Made by a program: the position numbers and the translations under genes. The notes under the pieces were generated by a model. It was given only the letters and a program-made list of their open reading frames with translations. It searched no databases and was not told the DNA's origin. A stretch of DNA of 64,000 bases, taken from Alviniconcha marisindica. Lineage: Eukaryota; Mollusca; Gastropoda; Provannidae. The DNA lies in assembly GCA_018857735.1 (NCBI GenBank), contig JABMCL010001864.1, forward strand, positions 274,501 through 338,500. The letters are read 5' to 3'. This document shows, one piece after another, positions 33,701 through 48,400 of the stretch; position 1 is the stretch's first letter, and each line of letters begins with the position of its first letter.

Positions 33701-36700
33701 TTGCACTGGGGTTTATTACTGCACAGGAAGGAGAAGACCACAAAGCTCTGAAACACACACACACACACACACAACAGCTCTGAAATGTACAGACCACAGC
33801 TCTGAAATGAACATACCACAGCTGTAAAATGCATGCACAACAGCTCTGAAATGCACACACCACGGCTCTGAAATGCACAAGCATACAACCACAGAGTGGA
33901 ACCCTCTTCAGAAAAATACCCTTGAGATGAAATGCCAAATGGTGTTTCAAACTGATAAAAAAAATCCGCACTTTATTTCTTTATTTTTATTTTTACATTT
34001 TCCAACTACCTGTCCTCTTAAAATAGATTTCTGTAAACAAAAGAAATTTTAAAAAAGAAGAAAAAAACACGAACTTTGCTGGTTCACAGTTGCTTTGTCC
34101 TGAGCAAGTTCCACTGTAGTTCTAATAAACACACACACACATACACGCGCACACACACACACACACACACACACTCTCTCTCTCCCCTTCTCTCTACTCT
34201 GCATATATTTAACATGACAAAATTCTCTGCCATTCCAAGCCTAAAACCTCACCCCGATGCCAAGAAACGCCAGAAAGCAGAGTGCCCAGGAGATGGGGCG
34301 AGAAAACAGGTGCTGACTGTGGTTGTCTTCTATCCACTTGTAGCGCAGCATCACCTGGTACCCAAACGCAAACAGCATCCCGTACAGAACACTCTGCAAC
34401 AAACAACACAAACAACTCTCAGTCTCAGGAACCATGCTCACAGCCACCAGCTGCAGTTGTTACCCTAGGTCGTCACAGCAACCAGCAATCTAGTGCCATC
34501 AGCTGGAATCAAAGAATAACAACACTCAACAACAACAACAAAAGTGACTCTGTTTTGTTGGTCATGGAGGTTGTGTAGTGTGATTTTCATTTTTTGATGA
34601 AAGTGAGTAGTTTTGGGTGAAAGCAACCAACACGTATGTATAACATATGCATAATGCCAATAGCGATGCAAGACACAATTCAACTGAGAGCTAAAACAGT
34701 TGAAGGCACCAGGGGGTGGGGGTTGCATCACTGAGATAGAGCACACCGTTATAAATGAAACTTTGGGTGACAGTCTCTGTACATACAGTGTAGTGCTACT
34801 GCGGCTATAGTTATGATACTTACCATTCTGTCCAACTGCCACCGGAATCGCCACTCGTGTATAGAATCGTCGGATGTGACAAACAGAGCTTTGAAAGGGC
34901 GTGTCAGAAACACTTTCTCAAAGAATACCTGCACAATAAAGATGGGACAGTACAGATGCAAAACAGTCTCTACTCAGACTCAGTCAGAAATCACCTTCGT
35001 CTACCCATTGCCGCACTTACAGTAACATGCAATGTCAAAACGCACACGTGCACATGGATGTATGCACACACACACACACACACATACATACATACACACA
35101 CACACACAAGTAGACAAGGGGCTACTAAAACTTTTACACAAATAATCCAACCCTATAAATGTGACTTTGAATAAAGAAAAAAGACAACAACAACAACAAA
35201 CAGGACAACACCTTTCACAGCACATACTGTTTGTTTCTTTAAGTTGGATGGAAAAAACACCCCCAAAAATGTGCAAAAGTCAAAAGGATTGTGGTTTGAA
35301 AGCCTACTGGCACTCACGCACTGTATTACATTCTCACGCAAAAATGAGACCGAGTACAAAAGCCCACTTCTTACCTCTGAGAGATAGAACAGGGAGATGA
35401 CAACAATCAGCACAATGAATTTGATCACCATGTACAGATAGTGCAGAACGTTGGCTGAAAAACAAACAAAAGAGATGTAATAAGTACACATGAATGTACA
35501 CATGCATATGCATGCATACACACGGATACAAGCAAGCATGCATGCACGCACACACACATACACACACAAACTCATTGTCCCTCTAACATCAAACAATCTG
35601 ACATTGAAATGGACAAGATCACATATTCTAGCAGCATCCCATTCCTTCATCCGCCTTTTCTTCAGCCTTCAACCCTAGCAGTTTCCCAGAAGAAGAAACA
35701 AAGAATGAAACAAGAACCAAAACTTGGAGCAAGGCCAAGATTCTCCTGTGACACTTCTAACCTCTTTCACGTAAGTCTCACCTTCCACTGACTCTTGCGT
35801 GACGTGTGGCCAAATGGCCATGACCAGGTAGACAATGAGGAACCAGAAGGACACCAGGGGCACGAAGTAGTAGAACTGATAGGGGCGGTTCATGACGAAG
35901 CACAGCACCACCACCAAAAGGTTCAATCGGAACAGCACCTGCATCACGAGGGTAAAGCACACTGGCTGATTCTATCACTTTTATCACACAGTTACAGTAT
36001 CAATGAATTAAGAGAACACCAACAACAACAACAAAATTAATTTAAAAGCCCCCCTCCCCCCCAAAACAACAACAACAAAACTAATATTCATTTTTTCAAT
36101 GTACAAATATCTTTTTTGTGTGTGTGACCAGAGGGTGCTTCCTTGGTTTTCTAAAAAAAAAAAAAAAAAGGGGAAAAAAAGAAAGAAAAAAAAGGACAGT
36201 GACCCAGAGTGACAGCACTCGCTCTTGAGAGCCAAGCTAAGTCAGGTGCAACAGAGTGTGCGGTCACCACCTGGATGAGTCAAGTGACCATTATGTGCTG
36301 GGCTTTGCACATGCCTTGAGTGCTCTCCTCCAGAGTCAAATTCTGTGCTGACTCCAGAAAAGTTCTTCAGATGAGACCGAAGTCCCTCATGTTCACAGGC
36401 ATTCAAAAAGATCACGCGCCCAGGTTAAATATCCTGTAGTCCATGTCAGAGTTCAGTTAATTATGGAAACATTCAAACAACCCACCAGGCACTGAAAAAA
36501 GTGTAGCGAGTCTGCTCAAGGGCAGAGAATAACATATTATGTAAAAGCAACCATGGTATTAATAACACCAACACTGGTATCTAACACCAGTCAACTGTAA
36601 AGGTCACATAAGGGTGAAACAAACATCATCAAATCACAGGTACTAATTAACAGAAGTCTGATTCACTGTTCAAAACACTAGTCACTTGTGTCTGAAGAGG

Positions 36701-39321
36701 ATGAGGAAAAAAGGAAGTTGAGTGAACCAGGAAGAAAGAAACCAGAAAGGCAGAATTCCTGGCAGCAGGCAAAGCAAACAAAGCTATTTTCTGACCTACT
36801 GACCACTCAAAGCACAGAAGAGGGAATTTTTAAGAGCTCTGACTCCTCAGCTGAGGGGACCTTAATTTCTCCACCCACAGTACCTCATTGCAGGATTGTG
36901 ATCAGCATCATCGATAATCAACATCTCTGAGCTTTTTAAAAATTTAATGCTGACTCACATATTGTAAACATTTCTGCAAACTGCCCACCCCCAACTTTTT
37001 TATGGGGGGATGTCATAGTTGTGGATGCATTCAGGATTTTTCTGAACATTCTTCTGGGATGGAAATATTGCACAGTCAAAGGCAAAAGGAAAACGCATAC
37101 ACAATTAAATGCACACACATGCTATACAAACAGAAAGTTGGAATGTTTTCCTGCACTGATAACTGGTCATGGCATAGGTATCAATTTAGCGCTGTTTCAT
37201 GTGTGTGTGTGTGTGCACGCAAAACACACTGAGACACAGGTAAACACAAACACACCCACACAGTCATACTCACATGCATGCATACTGTTACACATATCCA
37301 TGGATGCATGCACGCAATATCATCCTACACACCAGGGCCATTCAAAGACATACCGTATTAAACCAAAACGTAAAAGTTAATACCATAACTCTCACACAAT
37401 TAACAAGTCACAAAGCCTGAAATAACAACAAGAATGCATACATAACTAAGATTAGGACGCAGCAGAACCCTCTAATGAGAAGAAAAAAGTGCATCCTAAC
37501 AGAAATTTGTCTTAACAGAACAAAAGCACATGGAAAAAGTCCACAACAACTCTTGTCCTAAAAAGCAGAATTTGATCTCAAACTCAAAGAAGTTTTCTGA
37601 CAAGGGTCCTACTGTACACATATCCAAGATGTGACTATGAACACTATCTACAGTATGATGGAAGTCAAAGTGGAAACCACATAATCACACAACAGGCATA
37701 CCATATACACAGAAACCTGTCTGAGTACAAATGAAACCAAATATCTGCCCTAAGAGTAAATACACACAGACACAACTAATACACAGGAACTCACAGGAAA
37801 GTGTGCATAGTTCACATATTCTGAAAAGTCATAGATGTACAGGGTGAATATTATTTGGTGGAGAGGGGTATTGAAGGGAATTCTGTGACCTGCCTGTCTG
37901 ATTTAAATTTTTACCAGTTAATTGGGAAAAGAGGGGGGGGGGGGGATTATATTTGTGACCTGCCAGCCTGACTTAAGTTTTACCAGTAAATGGGATGCGA
38001 TGGGTGTGTGTGTGGGGGGGGAGGCATCTGCAAACTGCCTGCCTGATTGAGGTCTTACCAGTTAATTAATTATTATTTTTAAAAAAATTGGGGGGGGGGG
38101 GGGGGGAGGATCCTGCCCCATCTGCCTGGTTCAAGTTCTACCAGGTAATCCTTAAACTGACAATTAACTGAAGAATATGGCAAGGCCAAGCCCCAAAGCC
38201 ATACCCAATTGAACGTAGACTTTCAGAATCAGTGGACCTTATGAAACAATCAGGCAAAGCAGGAGAGATGAAGAGTGAATAAAAGCCATCTACACTTCAA
38301 CAGCAGAGTCATGTGAACAATACAAACCAGTTAGTAGAAAATTGGTCAAATCTGTGGTTAGCAACTGTTATGCCTACGATCATCATTAGTCAGCAGTCAT
38401 TATGCCTATGGTGGCAAAAACAAAGAACAATGTGTCGAAGACCCTCTGACAATTACCACAGATGTTACTTGACACAGTTTTCTTCATTCATCATTAAAAC
38501 ACAACCACTTGTTTTATCAACAGCAGAGGAGTCAGACTGTGAGAGATCAGTGCTCAAACAACCATGGCACAGGCAGCCTTGTCAAAGGTGAGTGAGGACT
38601 TCAAACAGATCTGGGAAAACTTCCTCCCAACCAGTACACACCTGCACTAATGTCACCACAGATATCATGTAAGTCTACCTGAAAATGAAAGATGATGACC
38701 GGTATAGGACAGACACACAAAATCCTGGGATATTTGCCTCAGATGCCCAATATTCGCTTTCAGCAAAGTTACCAGGTGGTGCAAAGTGGATGAGTGGTCA
38801 AGTTAAGGTCACCTGAACTTTAATGTAAGCAATCTTCCCAGTACAAATTACTCACTGAACAGTCCTCAATCTTGACACCAAGTTCATGAAAACAACAACC
38901 TGTGTACAAATCACTAATCAAACATTTTTCAAATCAGCCTGGCTTATTGAATCCTGAAGAGAGCCATCCAAAATACCTTCAACTTTCCCACAACTTTCCT
39001 ACAAAAAGCCCCAGCATCCAACTTCCTACACCAGTGCTATTGTCAGGATCAAGTTAGTTCTTCAATTTTAACATCCCACCAACTGCACAGTCACCTGAGG
39101 ATGGTGTTTGGATTAAAAACTTAAGGCGCTCACAATCCAGTTCCTACATCCTCTCAGCTTTCGCAAGCTGGCAAATACTCCCTGATCCATACGTCCCTAC
39201 AAATGTGCTCTCCTGCAGCAAACCACCCCACATAACATCAGAATCTTCAGCATATTGAAGTTGGACATTTAATGGAAGAAGAAGAGGACTCAGTGCATGC
39301 AGTCAGTCAAATCCAACAGCA

Positions 39322-39405
<84 letters not shown>

Positions 39406-42400
39406 CCTGGTCCAGTCTGTGCATGCATTCAGGGGAGAGAAGTATTATAAGAAGGGTGAACATTAAAAAACAAAAACAAAAACTCAGCATAAAATGTTGA
39501 AAATCTTTAAACCGGATACATGGATACACTTTTTTCTTCTTCTACATAGCCTACTAGTGCAAAAATTGTGTAAACAAAAATCAAAACCCTGCTTTTTTGT
39601 GGCCTATAAGTTAAACATTTTTTTATTTAAAAACAAACAAACAGTCCTAACAAGCAAACAAAATAACTGAATTATCGCAATCAATCAATCACTGAAGTGG
39701 CTGTCACAAACTCACTCAAAAGTATAGAGAGTCACACATAATCATAGGAAAGGGAGACTGTAACCCCAAAACAGGTCAAGATCATTCTAAAGTGATTCAG
39801 GATGTTATGGGCATTCACACAGGTTAAAAAACATTTGCAAATATTCAAAAAGTGTAAACATCCAGCATGCATTTAGAACCACTAACAAGCATCTATCCTT
39901 CTTTGCTGCCAAGCAACACAGTAATTTAATGATGGTAATCTGTCAGTGTAAATAATGTAAATGGGAAAGAGAAATCATCTGATCTATCAATATTACAGAT
40001 TTCTTAAATAATATTATATATAATATATATATCTTACAGTAAATACCTACACTACAGACAGCGAGGACAACTAGACACATATCCAACTCAAAAGAATTCA
40101 TGGATTACTTTTTGAATTTCACCTCATTCCTGTACTTACAAACTTATGAACTTGTGTTTATAAAGCACTGCCATTATTGGTCATCCATTGGGTTCCTTGT
40201 TATATTTACTTAGTTTAACACAAAACAAGATGGGTCTTGAAATAAAATATAGTTATACATCACTTCATATGGTACTTTTTGAATAATGAAACTGACACAA
40301 GAAGTCACATAACAAATGCCAAATAAAAAACAAAACAACAAAAACCACTGCATTTAATATCTCCAAAATCAAAAGTATCTTTGTGTTGTTTTAAGTAGAA
40401 TGTATATATATATATATATATACCCTGCTGCACTCATATACAGTACACAATCAAGATTTAATAATTTATTCCTATAATAACAATGGTTAAAAAATATATT
40501 TAAAAAGACTATGTCAACAACAACAACAACGTTATTCTACAGACTCAACAGAGCTATGGAAAAATAAATAAAAAATGTACATGAGATAAAAAGAAAAAGA
40601 GCCACAACAACAACAGCAAAAAATACAACTGAATCTGAGCCTGACACTAAGGTAGGTAGGTAGGTAGGTACAGTATACAGGTGGGCAGTCAGGCAAGCAT
40701 CAGGCAGGCAAGCATCAGGCAGGCAGGCAGGCAGGCAGACAGGCACAGAGGAGAGAGACTTACTTCTAACACGCGCCGTAAGCTGCTCTTTCTCGAGTGC
40801 CAATAAATCTGACAGTGCCGACACCCATGCTGAAACGAAATAACCCAGCAGTCCACCCACCATGTTTTGATCACACCAGCTATGCTACAAATCACACTGC
40901 ACTTGGGCACTGACACTTTAAGTCCCTTCTGTTCTCTCCACTCTCTGTCTCCCTTGGTTTCTCATCAACAATAGAAGAATAACATGATGATGATGACGAC
41001 GACAAAGGAAAAGAAGAAGGAGAAGAAGTCTAGTTTTTATCAACTTAAAATTTCACCATTTATTATACTGGCCACCTTCAGGCACATTCTTTTAACTTTC
41101 AGTGACCCCCCACCCCCCCTTCACCCACTGAACTCACATAACACTTCCATCCTTTACCCAAAACTTTCGAGTGATTGTCAACTTAAAAAGTGACTAAAAA
41201 TCCCCCATATTTTACAACTTTGCAGTGGGTACAAAATGACTGAAACAACAAGAGTGAAGGTGGGAAATTCTTGGATGAAAAAACAATAACCAACAACTGA
41301 ATTTATCAATTTATTAATAAATTTATGTAATTAAAAAGAAAAGAACAAAAAAGAACAAAGAACAAAACCAAAACAACAATCACTGAAGCCTTTTTCAGTC
41401 AAAACTACTGGTTTTAAAAACATGGCACAGACACCACCATCACAGCTCCACAAGAACGTTGGCTACTCAACAAAGAACGATGAAACAGAAACAATCCAAA
41501 CGGAAAACCAGATGGGAAAGGTCTAGGTGTCAGGATCACAAACAACAGGAACAGCTAAGTAATGCTCAGTCAGCTCACATTCAAAACAAGAAAATGCAAC
41601 TCTCTGTTGACCCTGAACCTTGACCTTGACCCTCAGGTGACCTTGAACCATGCTCTTTTTTTTAAACAATAGAAATGCTACCTTACACCTATAACAAAAC
41701 CACAAAAAGCATATTAAGCATAATCATGGTCATGGTCACATGGTCATGGTCACATGGGACAGCCATGCAAAGTTTGAACATGACTGGACTGAAACCTACT
41801 GAGCCTGAAACTATGCCAGTCAGATGTTCCTGTGACCATGACCTTCAGTCAAAGTCACCAAAACTGGTACAAAAATGCCAAGCATAACAGAGGTCGTTAT
41901 CCTACAAAGCCTAAAAGACTTCATCTTTATGGTTTCCAACAGAAAGCCAACATTAAAGTTTTCGCCACACCCAACCCACCAGCTGAACACTCACCATTAG
42001 AGAGACTTGCATTTTTCACGTTGAAAGCGTGTGTGAAACTGGTGAGATGTGCATTCCAAGACAGTAAGAGTGTATGCGTGTATGCATGTGTTGTTTGGGA
42101 AGGACGGGCGCTACTCCAGGTATCAATGCTCAACACACATGAAGCCCTTTTTGCAATAATCCCTCAACAAAATCTAAGTTGATTTTTTCCACATTCCATA
42201 ATCCCGGCATGGTGCACACAAAAAATCGAACTTATTTTTTCACCATTCCATACTCCTAGTTGATGCATACAACTCTACATTCAATTGTGTGCATGCATGG
42301 TCCACATCATACAGGAAGATCAGACTCGACCAAACTCCAGCCTGTCAGTAATGAGACAAAGAAGCGAGGGGGCCCAAGGCCTCTGAGAAAGAAAGAGAAA

Positions 42401-45400
42401 TACATACACACCATATTTCTGTATATCAAGGTGCTTCTGGATATAAGGCTCACCCCGTGGAATTTGGCTCAAAAGTGAAAAAGTCTACAGATAAGGAGCT
42501 CCCAGATTAAAGGTGAAACTTTTGGCGATGTCAAAGCCGACAAGCAAAACATGATGACACATGCGCCAGATGCAAAGGAAAGTGTCGTCATGCCATAATA
42601 CAGGAAAGTGGAAATGTTCAGCAAATTTGCCATTAGCAAAATGTTTGAACTGTACATGGCATGATTTTCCAAAGAAAAATAGTGCAGCAAACACTAATCA
42701 GCTAACCCAGTTCATATCTGTTGCGTCTTCCACCTTTGAGTAAACACTATTATACACTAACAGTATGACTAGGCATATTGGGTCATTCCAAAATCCCATT
42801 ACTGGGATCATGCTATTGATTTCCTAGAAAATATCTCTGATCAGTTTGCCAAGGAATGCAATTTCTGCTTCAGTCTGATTCTGTGACTGATTCAGGTTCA
42901 AAATCGTTCATTATGATCCTTCCTTTTATTCACAGATAAGGCACTACCACCTATATATGGTGCAGGGGTCAACATTTGAGAAAAAAGTGTTGGTTTATTG
43001 TCTGAAAATTAACAGGGGTCGCGCAGCCTTTTAGAGATTTGCGTCAACTGACGCAAAACATTATGTATTTTGTGTCAATGGCACGAAAAATGCGTACAGT
43101 ATAACCTAGAATTAACGCACATTACAAAGCCAAAATGATAGTAACCTGATTGTAGCTCACGGTCTATAATGTGAGCAGACGAAAATAGTAAAAAGAAGGT
43201 CTATCCGTGCACAAAAAATGTGGTAATGTTCAGTAAATTTGCCGTTCACATAAAAAGTTTGAATAGATTGGAACATCGTACACGGGGTCATTTTTAAAGG
43301 AAGAACTGCAGCGGACGATGTCAGCAAACCCAGTTCTCGTCTACCGTGGGATTTAGTAACGAGATGAAGCTGAAATCGAGGCTGCTGCCATTTTCTCTCA
43401 TTCGTATTCGGTGTCGACGCGTGTTTTGTTTTCGATTTCGTAGTCTTCTACCTTTGAGCAAATTCTGATGATATTACACGCTGACAAAGTAGGCATGCTG
43501 GGTGGTTCCAAATTCCATATCTGGGATCTGTCCTCCATTGATTGACCGGGAAATATCACTGATCAGTTTGGCAAAATGTCGGGCCGGTCTGTGTCTTGTC
43601 TGATATGGGAAGCAATCTTCTTCCAGATGCATACGGGTTCGTTAGAATTCAGTTTCAAATTAATCGTTTTCTTTTTTTCAGTAAAGTATGCAAATTTTAT
43701 TCACAGACAGGGTGCTACCGGCTATAAGGTGCATGGATAAGATTTTAGGAAAAGTTTCACCATCACCTTATAGTCCAAAAATTACGGTAGCTTACGGGGA
43801 GTTACGCGTATATTTTGCTGTCCAGATTCCGCCCTTCATTGACTGGACTTGAACAGCTGAGATGACACTGAGTTTGCATAAGGCTTGTTTAATCGGTGTT
43901 GTCATTTTGCGTACGGTGACGCAGCGATGTAGCTAAAATGCTTATGGCACCCGAAAAATGCAATATTTACGCAAAATTTTGCAATGAGCGCAACCCCTGA
44001 TTACAGTATTTACGCTGGAAGCTGGGAGAAAAGGGATCTGCTGCGGTACTTGGCAAAGTACAGCACATTCATGTGGAATGTTCATGCACTGGCAGGGAGC
44101 GTGTGGGACAGATGACTAACTAAACACTGATCAGAATGTTTAACCGTCACTGAAACTGACAATCTATATCAAGTTAAACAGATGACTGACCATGAAGAAT
44201 AGGTGCACAGATCCTACCAGATAACATTTATTAACTTGTGTACACACAGTTTCAGTAGCTTATGTTTTATGCCCAGTCAACCACTATGGTTATATCTGGG
44301 CCACACACATTTTGAAGAAGTGTGCTGACCTTACAATCATAACAAGCAGTCCCCCTTCTATTTTCACTGTGAACCTACACCTTGCATGCAAAGTCTGAAA
44401 CGTCTTACTTAAAGTGCAGTCCTTGATAAAATGCCTCCCTGAAGCTTTTGCTGCGTCGCAAAATACACTAATTTCTGCCCTTAAACACATATTGAACTTA
44501 TGAAACCTTTCCTGTGCGATCATGACACCTTTTCAAGGTCACTGTAACCTTGAAATCTGGTCAACTGATGGTGGTATTAATCAGTACAGATCAGCGGAGG
44601 TTATTGTAGCACAAAGACTGAAAGACATCACAGAGATTTTCTAGAAGGAAAGATGAGTGTCATTTAAAAATAAATAAATTACAAGGTAGGAAGCTCATTT
44701 ATTATATCCCTTAAGGTACTTGTCAGGAACTGAAAGCGTTATGTGCATCACCATTGTCGTCAATACATATAACGATCATACACCATGGCTACACCACTGT
44801 TAGGCTTAGTAAACTAAGAAAGCCTGAAATGTAAACTATCTTTACTGGTTATACTATACAAATAAACTACTATACAAATAAACATACTCTTCAGAGAATA
44901 TCTAGACCCAAACCCAAGCGGCCCAAACCAAACCATCCTTTATTTTTGAACCCCATTTTCAAACATGCCAACTCACTGCACTCACCATGCAGCAGGTCGC
45001 ATGAATGAACTCACACTGTGAGTCGATCATCACACCAACTCACCATGCAATGAGTCTTGCGACTCAGCTCATGTACAGGGACCCCCTGCAGACTGAACTC
45101 ACCTTGCAGCGTACAACATGAATGAGCTCACACTGCGGTGAGTCACCCCACTCACCATGCAATGAGTCTGGTGACTCAGATCATGTACAGGGACCCCCTG
45201 CGGACTGAACTCACCTTGCAGTACTGGATGAGGCTGTAGTCCCCTTTGCGCCAAAAATAGGTGAAGTGGCCAAAGCCGGTAAGGAACAGGTAGCAGGACA
45301 CCAGCAGGCGGATGTGCATGTAGATCGGCAGCACCTGCAAAAGAACAAAACAACACTCGTCAACGTTTGGACTCTGATTTTGTCATTATGTCAGTTATGT

Positions 45401-48400
45401 TTGCTGTTATGCATGCACTTGTTTTACACTACTGCAGTGTATTGAGAAAAAAAAGAGTAATATGTATTCTTACGTTAGTTAACTGCATATATATGTCATA
45501 AATTTGACTGGTTAATGTACATGTATTAGTGGGGAATAGCCCCCCTTTTTCAGGGGGGGGGGTGCTTAGGTAGGAGCAGCCACAATCATTTACACTGATT
45601 ACTGTGCTAGTTTTTGGTGGAATCTGTATTTTTCTGCTTCACTGCCCTTCTCTTCACTTAAGCCAGACATTGAACCTTTAACCCATGCAACAATCATGAT
45701 GAGTGCTAAACCAGTAGACCACAAACCCTCCGCAGCAATTTAAAAACAGCAGAAGTGTACCCCCACAGCAGCACTGTCATCGTTGTAAGATGTGGCCTGG
45801 CTTCTGAGACTTCTGGCACAGCAAGGAACTCAACTCAAACTCGAAAACTTTAATACCCAAGGATAGTAGCGTTAGGTCCATTCAGACCTATCTAACCGCC
45901 AGTCCTTGCTACACTACAAACATGACAATACCACAAACAAATATTATAAGCACGATGAAGCAATTGATTAATGCAGTTTCACAGTTCCTACAGAAACATC
46001 AGAATCAAATTTCTTTCATGGGCATACAAGGAGAAGGTGCTAGTGTACCCTACTGGCACCAATACAAGATGCATCCTGGCTTTACAGCTTCTAGCATTCT
46101 AGCACAGCAATGGAAATGAGAAGAAGAAAAAAATGCAAGTGTACTCCAATGGCCCAAGTGCAAGATGTATCTTGGCTTCACAGACTTGAAGCACAGCAAT
46201 GGAAAGAAGTACAAGTATTCCACACTGGCCCCAGACTTCACTGGCTTCACAGACTTTCAGCACAGCAGCGAAAGTACAAGCAGACTCTGCTGGCCCCAAT
46301 TTAAGACAAAGCCTGGCTTCACAGACTTTCAGCAGAGCAATGGAAAGTACGAGCAGACCCCACGGGCCCATTAAGATAAAACCTGGCTTCACAGACTTTC
46401 AGCATAGCAGTGAAAGGTACAGGTGGACCCCACTGCCAATGGCCCCAGTGTTAAGACATAACCTGGCTTCACAGACTATAGCAGAGCGATAGAACGTACA
46501 AGCATACCCCACTGGCCTAGTTAAGATATAACCTGGCTTCACAGACTTTTGGCAGAGCAATGGAAAGTACAGGAGGACCCCACTGCCACTGGACCCAGTA
46601 TAAGACATAACCTGGCTTCACAGACTCAGCACAGCAATGGAAAGTACAAGTGGACCCTAATGGTGTAGAGGAAAGTACAGGTGGACCCTAGTGGTGTAAG
46701 TGTACCTTGCTGGCCCCGGTGAGGTGATAGATGAGGATGACCAGCTGCATCCAACCTTTCCACTCATCTGTCTGGTCATGGTGCATCACGCTTGTCTGAG
46801 AAAACAAAACAAGGTCACTGTAACTGATGCAGAAAGGGGTAACTACCAAAATGGATCACTAAACAAGCAAAGCAAAACACTCACATTCAAAGTAGGAAAA
46901 CCTGTCCTTTCTTCCCCCCCCACTCTCCTGTGATTTTAAATGTAAACAATGTCCACCAAGCCAGTATGAACCTGTGAAGCTGATTAGACCTACGTTATTG
47001 TCAAGCAGTTTCAAAGATGGTGCTTACAAACTATCAGAGAAAATACCACATCCTGAGGTCAACAATGAAATCCTGCGAGGCGGGCTGACAGAAATATTTG
47101 ATCACTGATACAAAGTGAAATGGCAAGCAATCAAAGTATAAAAAAGCAAACAAAAAAGACCAAAGAAAGAAAAACAAAGAAAAAGCAAGTCAAAAACAAA
47201 TATATTCCTGGAAGCATTCAGCCATGCTGTGTATTTACCTTGCTGGTGCTCTCTGTGAAGAACAGTCCAAGAATCATCACATAGGCAAAAGGCAGGAAGA
47301 AGTTTATGCGAGTGAAGTATTTGTTTTCTTTCATGAAGAAATTTGTTCTGAAAAAGAGCAGATTTTTTTTATTAAATAAAAAATCTTCAATAACAACAGT
47401 ATCACTGTCATATAGGCAAAGTGCTCATGTGCATACAATCCAAACAGCTTTACCTTTCTAACACTCCAGTGACTTTGAAAGTAGGTGCAGGTGAAAAACC
47501 TGGTTATGACATGGTGTTTTGCTTAACATTTTCCATCATGCAAAGTTGAAAGAATCTTTTCACCAACTTCCCATGCAAGTCAAACACATTTCAGAAAAAG
47601 TGTGATCACCTCTCCTCATCCCTTTCCGCCACCAGTCTTTCTTCCAGTCAATCTAAACTCATGACAACAGAGGCTGCCAGTCACCCAAGCAGCTTCAACC
47701 AATCAGAGTGTCACAAATAATACTCTACATGAAAACCTGTTGGTCTAAACTCACTACAACAGTCATCCAAGCAGCTTCAACCAATCAAAGTGTCACAAAT
47801 AATACTCCAAGTGAAAACCTGTTGGTCTAAACTCACTACAACTGAGGTTTTGGACCACCAGTCACCCAAGCAGCTTCAACCAATCAGAGTGTCACAAATA
47901 ATACTCCACGTGAAAACCTGATGGTCTAAACTCACTACAACAGAGGGTTTGGACCACCAGTCACCCAAGCAGCTTCAACCAATCAGAGTGTCACAAATAA
48001 TACTCCACGTGAAAACCTGATGGTCTAAACTCACTACAACAGAGGGTTTGGACCACCAGTCACCCAAGCAGCTTCAACCAATCAGAGCATCAGAGCGTCA
48101 CAGATACCATTCCATGTGAAAACCCACAGAGTGGCCACCATGCTGCTGAAGACTAGCCATAGAAAAAAAGACTAGTGGATCCCAAACAAAGCCTTTGCTG
48201 TAAGCAATGGCGCATGTCTACTGGTGACATGACTGCATGTGCATAATACATTCTCTGCTCATCTAGCACAGCAAAGAGTAGACGTCATGTTAAAGACTAG
48301 CAACAGAACAAAAGACTGGTATATTTCAAACAAAACCTTCATTGTAAGAAATGGCGCCCACGTTCACTGATGACATGACTGCATGTGTATAATACGTTCA

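Noticed and set aside
35675..35962. Reading through past exon 15 donor (CASD1) into [11 protein letters not shown]...
   Set aside because: Phase to exon 16 and family alignment both support the GTGAGA donor at 35781. The extension is intron.
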